DNA from: Halisarca cf. caerulea
Taxonomy: Eukaryota > Porifera > Demospongiae > Chondrillida > Halisarcidae
Length of the DNA stretch: 64,000 nt
NCBI GenBank assembly: GCA_963170055.1
Contig: CAUJGJ010000029.1
Coordinates: forward strand, 304,201 to 368,200
Direction: 5' to 3'
The position numbers were made by a program, and so were the translations under genes. The notes under the pieces were generated by a model, which was given only the letters and a program-made list of their open reading frames with translations, was not told the origin of the DNA and ran no database searches. Positions 36,701 to 46,862 of this stretch are shown in pieces (position 1 is the first letter of the stretch; each line of letters opens with the position of its first letter).

Positions 36701-37374
36701 GGCTGAATGCTCAGCCAACCGAAAATCAGCAAAATTTCATAGAGATGGCCACCAAGCAAAGACAGACAGTTGCAATGGAAAGCAAAAGACAAATGGCATC
36801 AGTAAAAGCACAGAGACAGCAGGTAATGAAGGAAACAATGGAAAAGCAAATTGAAAAGGACCTAAAACTTCAGCAAATTAGAAATGAGTTAACTGGAGCA
36901 TTTCTTGTCATCTCCAAAACCCATCTTCAATCTGCATTGACAGAGATTGAAAATGATAGGCACATGAGCACACTACAAAAGACTGAGAAACAGAGAGAGC
37001 TTATTAAAACACAATATAAAATTAGGAAGACTATACTGGAACAGAATGGCATCAGAATGTGTTTCACAAGGGGCGGCAAGAATGTACCCTTGCAACAGCT
37101 AATCACTGAATTTGAGAAAATAGTGGACTCAAATCCTATAGATCCTTTGCCACCAAACTTTTCAACAGATATCATACCACAGCTGGTAGGCAAGGAAATT
37201 AGCCATCGGTTTTATGACAAAAAGAAGAAAGAGTATACATGGTACACTGGGTTGGTACTCCACTATGATGACAAGAGTGGACATTATGAAGTTGCATATA
37301 CTGGTGAAGAGGAGCACAGCTTCTTTAACTTGAGGATTGACTATGCAATCGGTGACTTAAAGATTTTGAAATGA
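33727..37374 (+). CDS. Transposase-like protein with 2A-like leader, three exons
   Basis: Proposed exons are 33727-33994, 34063-34344 and 34481-37374, giving 1147 residues. The exon 2/3 junction (a|gtaagc, ctgtag|gt) is clear. The exon 1 donor is less sure: GAA|GTGAAC fits the phase, while the stronger-looking AAG|GTAAAA at 34011 does not. Exon 1 has a hydrophobic stretch followed by GGIESNPGP, a 2A-like motif with Gly where active 2A sequences have Asp. Exon 3 contains a coiled coil (about 34900-35040), a region with NSDGTT near 35404 and SSTSDSAATQKKF / NFCAMHLGVNLRKAF, compatible with an RNase-H-like core, NDICESILGLNDYL, a long charged helix (36700-37030), and a C-terminal Tudor/chromo-like strand set (YTWYTGLVLHYDD, FEVAY-like spacing). 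I recognise a family of multicopy invertebrate proteins but know no assigned function; the transposase role is inferred from its place between inverted ends. Confidence 0.65.
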
Positions 37375-37804
37375 ATTCATTCATCGGCAACATAACTAGT
37401 ACTTGAAGCACATGCTGTGTGTGTGCAGGCCCAACTTATGTATGTCCCTAGTCATTGTTATACATTTTAATGATTGTAATGATAATCATACCATGCATAA
37501 AACTTGGCAGACGGTCATATTCCGTGGATATACTGCATAAATAATATACTGTAGCGTGTTCCTTCCAAGTCCAAACCATGACCCAACATTCCACTGCACG
37601 TGCAGATTGCGAAATATTGCACAATATGGCCGTCGACGATCAATTCGCTTTGAATTGCAGGCAAGTATCTATGGAAGGTTCTTTGGACAGATGATTGGTA
37701 CTTTAGTATCTTCATTGACACCCTATAACCTTTAATAAAGGTATGAGAAGCATATTTATGAAACAATGAACCTCATATTCTAGTATTTTCCGCAATTGGT
37801 TGGG

Positions 37805-38277
37805 ATATTTTTGAAAGGCCTTCTATTTACGTGGTTTAAGAGTATCGAGGCTCGCTATATTTTAGTAACAGGTAGTCCACTCAGTGCTCTATTCGGTGAT
37901 ATTAGGAGCATTCCTCTGCGGCACTTCCCTATTGAGGAATGGTGCCAGATTTGTTTAAGGAAGAAGATGACCTTCAGGAAAGCGACGTAGTATATCGAAG
38001 CGCCCCTTAGTTTTCTAATGACCTGTGTATGGTTTTGTAGGTGTTATAGTAGGCTTGTTGTGCAGAAACTTTCAAGTCTATTTACCTTTATTTGGGCTTG
38101 TTTTTTAGACAGCGATTGATTCCGCTACGCGAAATTAGTGGTTTTCGGTGAATAATTCGACCCAGGAATGTCGGATTAACAAACAAATCACATCATTAGC
38201 TACATCTAGTAAGGCTACATCTACGATGAAAATTTGAACAAATTCCGTGATTATCATTTTTTTCATTGTCAACCCTA
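37805..38277 (-). repeat. Right terminal inverted repeat of the 5.3-kb transposon
   Basis: Mirror of 32952-33419, ending GTCAACCCTA before the ATATAGC target duplication. Confidence 0.85.
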
Positions 38278-38699
38278 ATATAGCTGTCATAAGCATGTTA
38301 TGCTATGTAGGAGAACACTAAAAGCTTGTTCCATACACAAAATTAATCACTCACTCGTCCATCAGACAGTTCTAAATGTGATTCATCCCTTTTCGTATCA
38401 GATTGTTGACCATCGCTTTGTTCTGCCATATTTCTGCAAGAAACTTCGATGATCAGTTTCTGAGTAGGAAAAAGAAATTGTAACCGGCGTTTAGACCATT
38501 GGGAAAATGCCTCATCCCCATCACTTACCTTGATAGTTCGTCGAAATGATAATGAGCAGAATGATATAGACGTACTTCTATACTGAAGTAATTACCGGTA
38601 ATAACCGGTACATATTCCAAGAAATGAATCCTCTCCATTCCACGAAATTGCTACCGCTCGGAGAGCGCATCACGTGCAAGCATGAATACCCTACGTCGG

Positions 38700-38850
38700 G
38701 AAATTTTCCCGGTGTCACAGCGATCTGAGCCCCCCACTGATTTGGTTCCGGAGGGGGCTCGTATCACTAGCGATTTAGGAACCCCCGGGCTCATTTCACT
38801 AGCGATTTAGGACCCCCGGGCTCATATCACTAGCGATCAGCGTCCGTGTT
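38700..38850. repeat. Short repeats of TCACTAGCGATTTAGG
   Basis: Three near-identical GGGCTC..TCACTAGCGATTTAGG segments occur within about 90 bases. Related words (AGTGATTTAGTTCCG, CCTAGTGATTTCGG) recur near 43.05-43.13 kb. Function unknown; probably a small tandem repeat in a mobile element. Confidence 0.55.
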
Positions 38851-39406
38851 CAGCGATCTACGGCTCCCACCCTGCGGGGATTCAGGTCCCCCTTCGAACG
38901 AAGAGAATATAAAGACGTTTGACATCTCAGACAAAAGAATCTGCTCCCTTTGTCGAAGTACAGAGAAGGAAAGTTCTGAAGATTCGAAGGACAGCAAAGA
39001 AATGAGCTGAGCTGTAGCTGTGCTATTGTAGCGTGCTTTGTTTTGCAGCATAGATAACACATACGTACATGTATGTATGTATTATCTATGTTTGCAATTA
39101 GTAAAGTTAATAAAGGACTGTTGTTGGTGTTTGATGTAATTCAAACCAGATCCCTAGCTTTCTATGACCACCAGAACTGGTAATGACATAGCCCGGCATT
39201 GACTATGTGCATGTGCTTGTAATGAGAGCATGATGTTTTGCATGAGTTTTACAAAGTTCCTGGGCCAAACCATTGCCACCACCCTGTCCACCACAAAAAG
39301 CCCTCCAGTAAAAATCTCAATGACAGAATCAGTGAAGCACTTGAGAAGATTGACAATATACACAACATGTTTTCAGTGTCACACATGTTTTACCCCTGTG
39401 TCAGAG

Positions 39407-39434
39407 CCTTATTATTATTATTATTATTATTATT
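39407..39434. repeat. (TTA)n tail, (TAA)n on minus
   Basis: A simple triplet run lying on the 3' side of the minus-strand LINE remnant. On that strand it reads TAATAA, as in the tails of several non-LTR retrotransposons, so it may mark the element's 3' end. Confidence 0.6.
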
Positions 39435-39719
39435 TAATGCTTTACAGTCACGCAGTGGGTGACTGATGGTCTGACACCATGGACTGGTGCAGCCAGAAAT
39501 AAGGAAAGAGAGACATTAAAGGGTGACGGGTGATTGAGTTAGGTAGTCATGATGAATGAATTTAAGTGAGTCATGAGGGACAGTTGGATTTTAACTGCAT
39601 GAAATAAACATGTATGCTGCAGGCTCATTAATGTGAATAATCGAGACTGTAGATATAGATAGTGGAGAAAGGCATGAAATTAAGGTGCATAATTGTGGGC
39701 TCATGTAATTACAGAAAAG

Positions 39720-40513
39720 AGAAAGATGGGTTAAATGGTCAATAGGGAATCAAGTGGCACTGGGAACAGGGACAGACACAATGATATGTACATATATTGG
39801 AAGGGTCAAAGTTACGCTTAAATCTATTCCACAGAGTTTTAATGAGGTGATGTTTGATGGAGTTGAAAGGTAGATCAATGTTGATAGGCTGAAGAGCATT
39901 CCATAAACATACCACACACCAGACCGGACAGGTAGACGGGAAGATTGAGTATCATTTATTTGCACAAAATGTTGCCTGTCTTCTAAATAACCCCTAAACC
40001 ATAGCCAGAGAGGGCCAGTGATACCAATTCTCCATATAGTTTATAAAGCAGTTTCGTATGTGGTAGGGTATCAAATGCCTTAGCAAAATCAAGGTAGACG
40101 ACATCAGTAGTATGACCTTTGTCCAGCGATTTTGAGATAGCAGTGTAGGTGGTAAGGAGATTTGTCAGGCAGGAGCGGTTTGATAAAAAGCCAAATTGGT
40201 GAGGTGATAACTGGGGTCGCACAAAGTCGATGATTTTTTGAAATATAATTGTTCCAAGAATAGTAGATGAGGTGCAGAGTAGTGAGATTGGTCTGTAGTT
40301 TGATATAAGGGAATGGTTACCTTTTTTGTGGATAGAGATGATTTTATGGACTTTCCATTGGTGGGGTATGGAGTTTGTGGTCATGCACAATTGATACAAG
40401 GTAGTAAGGTGGGTCAACAGGGCATGAGAACAGATCTGTATCAAACAGGGATCGATATCGTCACATCCATAAGCTTTGTAATTGTTTGTCATGGATATAG
40501 TAATGACAATCAA
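39720..40513 (-). pseudogene. LINE reverse transcriptase fragment with internal deletion
   Basis: On the minus strand the frame reads GCDDIDPCLI, NYRPISLLCTSS, QFGFLSNRSCLTNLL and YLDFAKAFDTLPH, the fingers/palm blocks of a CR1/Jockey-type reverse transcriptase including motif A (DFAKAFD). After the LPVRSGV block the rest of the palm, with the catalytic YxDD, is missing. The sequence jumps to a C-terminal piece (LWNRF, about 39790-39960) typical of the end of ORF2. It is 5'-truncated too; a poly-C run follows at 40515-40530. Confidence 0.8.
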
Positions 40514-40946
40514 CCCCCCCCCCCCCCCCGTATATTAATTATTCAGTGATTGTACATTCATGTGGCTGTGGTTTTGTGGTTAGATTTAATCATTCCAATT
40601 TCATGTCCTATCTGTAACATGACACTTCCTTTTTCTTTGATCCATTGATTCCTGATCACATTGCTGTTTGTAATTACACTACATTTAGATCAGTTATTGT
40701 TGTACCACCTTTCTATCTCCTAGTAACCACTTTCACTTTTCCTTCTGTTGTCTAAGAGACCAACCACATCTAAGAATATATTTAAGTTGATCGATCTGTA
40801 TTTCATCATCTTGTGGTTTCCTGTGCCACCAAGTATTTAAGTAGCTTTTACTTTGCTGTTTACTTATCCTTTCAGTCCTCTCAGTCATTTCAGTGTTTGA
40901 GTAATTAAGAGATTTATTCTCGTTTCGAGGGAATTAGTACAGAACC

Positions 40947-41292
40947 ATGAATGACAATGGAGGAACATACTATACAGCCTTATTCAACTATAAGAAAAAT
41001 GGATGCTACCCTGAGGTGACTGGTGGACAACCAATGTTGGGCTGAACCTAGCTGCATGGGCTATGAAGATTGCTTTGAAACCAATGCTCCTTACAATTTT
41101 TATACCCATTCTGGCTTACTTCATGTTCTGATTATTATAGCAGCTATATTATGCCTTTCATCTTTTTCAAATTACCTTCACTTACAGGGTTACGATAAAA
41201 AAAAAACGAGCTCTAAGAAAACGTGCCAAGGCCTTTGTTGTGGATGGTTCACATCTTCACTATGTTGGACCGAAAGGCACAGATTCACCAAG
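40947..41292 (+). pseudogene. 5' exons of an integrase-type (KRBA2/Ginger-like) gene, frameshifted
   Basis: Exon 1 (40947-41015) begins with ATG and ends KKNGCYPE at GAG|GTGACT. Exon 2 (41188-41292) starts after TTACAG and reads GYDKKK, then, after a run of ten A's, RALRKRAKAFVVDGSH LHYVGPKGTDSPR in a different frame. Joined, NGCYPE-GYDKKKKRALRKRAKAF resembles the N-terminus of integrase-type proteins domesticated from or carried by Ginger/gypsy-like elements. The A-run appears to have gained or lost a base. No downstream integrase core is visible. Confidence 0.4.
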
Positions 41293-42629
41293 GTTTGTTG
41301 CATTTTATTATTACACGCTGTATGCATGCATAGTAACTGTAGTATATTATATAGCTCAGTGCATGTGCATGCTTTTCTTATGTAATATAGATTTTTACTT
41401 ATGTAGTATAGATTTTACTTATGTAGTATAGATTTTAAATTGCTTTCAATACGCATAGTTTATTCACAATGTGCGTTCCATGGCGAGTTACAGAAACTTC
41501 GAAGCACTTATGTATACTATATATAGACTGTATTAATTATAGGTATTGTTGTTCAGTGTCAAGGTGTATTTATAATCGCTTAGTATAAACATGTATAGTG
41601 GTGATAATACATCTGTTTCTGAGTCTGTGGAAGTGAGACAGTCACAATTCAGTCACATTGATGAGTCAACTAAGGAAATGGCTGCATATGAAACATTCGG
41701 GCCTGGGTATGTGCATGCCACTATAATAGACCTTGCTGTTTCTCTACTTCTGAATCAATGAAATTGTTGTATCGCTATATATACTATTAGGCATAGGAGT
41801 AGGAGTGTTCAAGGGAGGCTATGGCTGCCCCACTTTTTGAAACTAGCTATATATATAAGTTTTTATTTTCCTTGAGTGAAAATGCAATCACAACACAGCT
41901 TTCTTTTTGATCCATTCAAAATCCTCCACCCAATCTCAAAAGCAGTCCTGTTTTGTGGGGGATTGCAGCTATAAATCAACACTATATATAACTGTCACAG
42001 TGAATCAAGTAGTTATTAATAAGCCTGTTCTTAATAGCTAAAAGTACTTTTTTGCATAAAGTGATTGCAGGAGGCCACAACACATACAGACAACCAACCC
42101 CAACCTTGTATGCATGTATGCATGGCCTACCCCAATCAGAATGCCTCCTATGCCTCTGCACTATATATGAGGATAATAGGCATGCATGCAAAATGAATAG
42201 TATAATATACCAAGATGAAGTTATCGGTGCCCTAATGCAGGTGTACGTATTTGTTATCATTTACTTTCACTTTAGTATATGTAATGTGACAAGCATCTCA
42301 ACCGTTGATGGGATGAAAATTGATTGCAACAATGCTCAAGAAATGTTGTTGGACGATCACTACATTGAAGCTCTGCTGCATGGTGACTATGATTTTGCTT
42401 ATAATTATAATATAATTTGTTGAACAAGAAAATGTCTTTCATGTATGCTTCAAATCACTAATCATTATAGTGTATGTGTCAAAAAAGAAAGGGCCTGTGC
42501 TGCAGGTTGCAATTGTGCATGCATGGGGTTGTTTATTCATATATAATATTCTATACAGTATATATTACTATAAGTCTAATATGCATACAGAATATTTATT
42601 ATCATGCATGCTTTGACCACGGTGAGGTA

Positions 42630-43035
42630 AGGTGAAGTGGCATGGAAGAATTATATAAGGCCACTTACATTAAGGTGGGTCTTATTCACTATAAGGAGGT
42701 GCAGCGAAGTTGCATTTATATGAAGGGGGTCTAATTCACTAAAGGGGTGAAGTTGCATGGAGGAATTGTATATAAGGCCAATTACATGAAGGGGGGGGGG
42801 GGGTCTAATTCACTAAGGGGGTGATGTTGCACATTAAGAATTATATATAAGGCCATTTACATGAAGGGAGGTCCAATTCACTAAGGGGGTATGTGAAGTT
42901 GCATGGAAGAATAATATATAAGGCCATGCACTTACATGAAGGGGGGTCTAATTCACTAAGGGGGTGAAGTTGCAAGGAAGAATTATATATAAGGCCACTT
43001 ACATGAAGGGGGGTCTAATTCACTAAGGGGGGGCT
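42630..43035. repeat. Tandem repeat, unit about 67 bp, about six copies
   Basis: Each unit contains GTGAAGTTGCATGGA, ATATATAAGGCCA, TTACATGAAGGGG and TCTAATTCACTAAGGGG. Copies differ by substitutions and G-run length; one has an expanded poly-G of 14. The first copies are most degenerate. It adjoins the reverse transcriptase remnant at 43.2 kb and may be its 5' repeat. Confidence 0.85.
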
Positions 43036-43199
43036 CCTTTCTCTAGAGTGTGAGTACCAGTGATTTAGTTCCGTGGGGGCCCTGTATCCCTAGTGATTTC
43101 GGCCTGGGGGAACCAAATCACTGGGGGGCCCAAATAGCTGTGACACCGGTACAAAAGTTTTGCGGGTAGCCTTTTTGGGGTTCATAAATTTTCGTTGAT

Positions 43200-44925
43200 A
43201 AAAAAAATTCCTCATCAACACTTATCGCAAGCCATCAAAGCTCTTCATAGATGAGGAGTACATATTGTCCCAAGAAGGTACCACCCAAGGAGACCCCCTT
43301 GCCATGCATATGGTAATGCATGCCATTGCCACAATGCCCTTGATCCACAAGCTCAAAAGTGAGGCTGCACAGATTTGGTATGTGGATGATGAAGCAGCTG
43401 GAGTAAAAGCACAGAAACTTGAGAAGTGGTGGCAAGGTCTCATTACACATGGTCCAGCATTAGTCTCGCAGGGCCAGCCCCTTTTTCCTGTTCTCCGCAC
43501 TTCCATTAACTAACAATTAGCACCCAGAATCCTGGCCGCTCTGCGCCAAAAAAGTTGGTGTTATGTCCCAGACCCATTTTCCCTCAAACGGAAGTGCAGA
43601 GAACAGGAAAAGGGGACTGGCCATGTGAGACTAGTCCAGCATTGGGTTATTATCCAAATCCATCTTAAAAACATGGATAATAACAAAACCACAACACCTC
43701 CCTGCAGTAGAGGCGCTCTTTCAAGATTATAGAGTCAACATCACCGTCGAGGGCCCGGTCAAAAGTATTTGGGTGCTCCCACTGGATCTCCATCTTCTGT
43801 CAAAGAGTTTGTGCAAAGCAATATTGAAAATTGGTCAGCTGAGATCAGGAGACTTTCGGAGATTGCAAACATTCAACCTCAAGCTGCATACACAGTTCTC
43901 ACCTGTGGCCTTATGAGTGAATGGACTTTCTCCATGTGTACTATACATGGCCTTGAATCTTTTCTGCAATCATTGAAAAATGAGATACAACATAAGTTGC
44001 TGACAGTGTTAACAAGACATTCATGCTTCAGTGATTCTGAGAAGGAACTTTTAGCTTTTCCAGCTTGTCATGGTGGACTCGGTATCCCCATACCTACCAA
44101 ATCAACCAAGCAACATTTTGACGACTGCATGTTCTGAGATCACTTCACCCCTCATCTGCATTATCCGTGAACAATCTTCTGATTATTCCCAGGAAACATG
44201 CAGAACACAATCAGAAATCAAGAACACAGTCCAAGCCAACAATCGAAGTCATATAGCAATAGAAGTGAACACTTTGAAGAGCACCCTTCCCAAGTCCAAG
44301 CAAATGTCCATGGAGCAATCCAGTGAGAAAGGAGCATCAGCTTGGCCCCCTAGCCTGCCCCTAGCAAAGTATAGTTTCAACATGTCCAAGCAATCTTTCA
44401 GAGATGCACTCTCTCTAAGGTTTGGCTGGACTCCAGTCAGGATTGCTTCTCACTACCCATGCGGTCATCCTTTCAATGAAAGCCATACCTTTAGTTGTTC
44501 CAAGGGTGCCCTAGCTGCCTATTTTCCATCACATTGCCATGAGATACATCACCGCTCAATTCCTCATAGAGGTCTGTCCTAATGTTGGACTTGAACCACA
44601 ACTGCAACCATTATCTGGAAAAACTTTCCAACGCAAGACTTCAAGCACCAGTGATCAAGCACGTCTCGACATCCAGGCCCAGAATTTTTGGGACAATAGC
44701 AATCAAATAACTTTCTTTGATGTTAGGGTTTTCAATGCTCATGCCCCATCTAACAGTAACTGCCTTTCCATCAATGCTTGTTACCGAAAGCACGAGTTAG
44801 AGAAACGTAGAATATATGAACAAAGGATCAATGAAGTTGATCATGGCACCTTCACTTCCCTCGTTTTTTCATCCAGCGGTGGATGGATCCATGCAGCCAC
44901 CATGGCCCTCAAGAGGCTATAGCCA
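43200..44925 (+). pseudogene. Non-LTR retrotransposon ORF2 remnant, frameshifted and MITE-interrupted
   Basis: The order is colinear with an ORF2 C-terminal half: QEGTTQGDPLAM and WYVDDEAAG (RT motifs B and C with the catalytic DD), THGPA then GYYPNPS after a MITE, KYLGAPTGSPSSVKEFV and PACHGGLGIPIP (thumb region), a FRDALSLRFGW block followed by the cysteine cluster CGHPFNESHTFSC, and finally ARLDIQAQNFW / FFDVRVFNAHAPSN, which resembles a nuclease-like fold. At least three frame changes separate the pieces, so it is inactive. Related remnants are at 31985 and 62866. Confidence 0.8.
43461..43633. mobile_element. 173-bp MITE inserted in the reverse transcriptase
   Basis: The inverted ends are TAGTCTCGCAGGGCCAG and, from the right, TAGTCTCACATGGCCAG, continuing through CCTGTTCTC/GCACTTCC. 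GTCCAGCAT flanks it exactly on both sides (43452-43460, 43634-43642). Removing it restores the HGPALGYYPN block of the reverse transcriptase. The 9-bp duplication suggests a MULE-type source. Confidence 0.9.
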
Positions 44926-45235
44926 GTCTCATGGCTGAAAAGCACATGCAACCATACCACTCAGCTATGAGTTGGATCAGATGCATGCAGGATCTCTCAC
45001 AGCCTAATCAAGTCAGCAGTCACCTGTGTGATTAAATGACTATTATAGGAACTGCTATTGTATCTGAGTTATGTACTATTGTTGGTCCCCTGCTGGGCAT
45101 GTTTTGAGTAATAATTATTGTTAAAGGTGCAGCAGAAAAAACCAAAAAAAATTCCAAATATGCCCACCAGTCTTGCGAGATAGACCATAGATATCGCCAG
45201 ACAAAAGGTACTACACCTGAGCGGAAGAGGATAAA
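44926..45235. other. Gap and likely promoter/5' UTR of the aminopeptidase gene
   Basis: About 300 bases between the retrotransposon remnant and the aminopeptidase ATG. No TATA box or CpG-rich element is obvious. The start context GATAAAATGCC is acceptable for an animal gene. Confidence 0.35.
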
Positions 45236-46156
45236 ATGCCTAGAAACAGAGGAAAATTTACTTTGATTAACTCGGATAAAGAATCGGAGTCGTTTACTGA
45301 AGACGGCAATGAAAATGATCGGAAAGATTTCGATGGAGAGGCGAAAAAAAGATGTTTATCCAAGAAAGAGGCCATAGCTGTCTTTGTGGGCTTTGTTATA
45401 GTGTCAGTAGCGATAGTTCTATTTATTATCATCGCAGTCGCTACTACCCAACATCCAATCACTAAATCAGATGAATCAAATTCACCATGGCTCAGTAAAA
45501 GACTGCCAGCGTCCACTGTGCCGGAACACTACAGCATCCACCTCAAACTAGACATGCAAGCACTTCGCGTCTCAGGAACGAGTCAGATTGACGTGTTGGC
45601 CAATGATCCCACGTCTTACATAGTTTTGCACGCTAAGAGTATGTCGATTTCTGAAACATCTATGAAACAGAATGGTAAAGCGGTTGTCATTGCAAGAACT
45701 TTTGATTATAAAGAGAATGATTACTTTGTATTGGAACTTGCTCAAGCAGTATCTGGGAGAGTCAACATTGATTTGAGATACAACTATTCTCTCTCTGCTG
45801 ATTTATCTGGGTTTTACAATAGCTCTTATGTGTCATCATCTGGAGAGAAGAAGACTATGGCATGTACTCAGTTTGAACCAACTGATGCTCGTAAAGCCTT
45901 CCCTTGCTTCGATGAACCTGGCATGAAAGCACTTTTCACAATTTCTATCACTCATGACTCCAGTATGAAGGCAGTAGCAAACATGCCATGCATTGCAACT
46001 ACTTCTGCTGGTAACATGGTGAAGACAGACTTCAATACGACTGTGAAGATGAGCACATATCTTGTTGCCTTTGTTGTCTCTGAATTTGTGAATGTTACTA
46101 ATCATACAAGCAGCGGAGTTAGGGTGCGTTGATGCTGATGATGTGTGTGGGTGTGG

Positions 46157-46189
<33 letters not shown>

Positions 46190-46823
46190 CATGCGCATGT
46201 GTGTGTTATATGAACATCCCATGATATCCGGGTCATCTTCTAAGACCAAAGTGAAGCGGAGATTGCAGGTGATGATTAATGTCCTGCAAGTGTAATGTAA
46301 TGTAACTCATTCATCAACCTCCAACTTTCATTTCAAAATGTAAATGTACATATGCTAGTGGTTGCCGCTATGCTTCTGATTCCTCCCATCTTCCTTAAGG
46401 TTCATCAAGCACTTTGTTACTGATTGAAATGACAAGAGGAGATGCATACATATATAGTACCGTATGCCCACCTAAATACTGTCACAATTTACTGTGTCAG
46501 ATTATTTAGAATTTCTCTTCAATTTGGTAAAGCCAGTAAAATTCACATCTACCTAACATTCTAAATTCCTACATCCTGCATTAGTATTAATGCTCTGGGA
46601 TTTGGGAATATTCTCTCTGTACCTAGTCCAGCCCACCTCTGTCTAGCTCTATGCCCGTCTCACCCTATATGCATAGGCCTAGCCCCATGCATGCCTAGTC
46701 CTATACTCATGTAGCCTTGTGCTACAAACAGGCCTATGTACCTTGTCCCAATGATTTTAATGATTGACAATTTTCATCCCTACATATTTTCTCATTTTTT
46801 TAGGTTTTATTTGGTTAATATTT

Positions 46824-46862
<39 letters not shown>

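Larger units (their letters stand above)
32952..38277. mobile_element. Complete 5.3-kb DNA transposon with about 470-bp inverted ends
   Basis: Inverted ends at 32952-33419 and 37805-38277 match almost throughout, both starting TAGGGTTGACAATGAAA when read inward. ATATAGC lies directly outside each end (32945-32951 and 38278-38284), a 7-bp target duplication extendable to 8 if the terminal T is counted outside. Between the ends lies one intron-containing gene (33727-37374) with no stop or frameshift in its main exon. Size, inverted ends, duplication and intact coding together indicate a young autonomous element. I cannot assign it to a named superfamily from memory. Confidence 0.85.

Noticed and set aside
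33211..37990. Matching 50-residue peptides from ORFs in the two ends of the 5.3-kb transposon (33211-33582 minus, 37796-37990 plus)
   Set aside because: They arise only because the inverted ends are copies of each other; most differences between them change the amino acid, so there is no sign of protein-level selection.
42630..43035. CRISPR-like array
   Set aside because: Direct tandem units without unique spacers, in a eukaryotic context.
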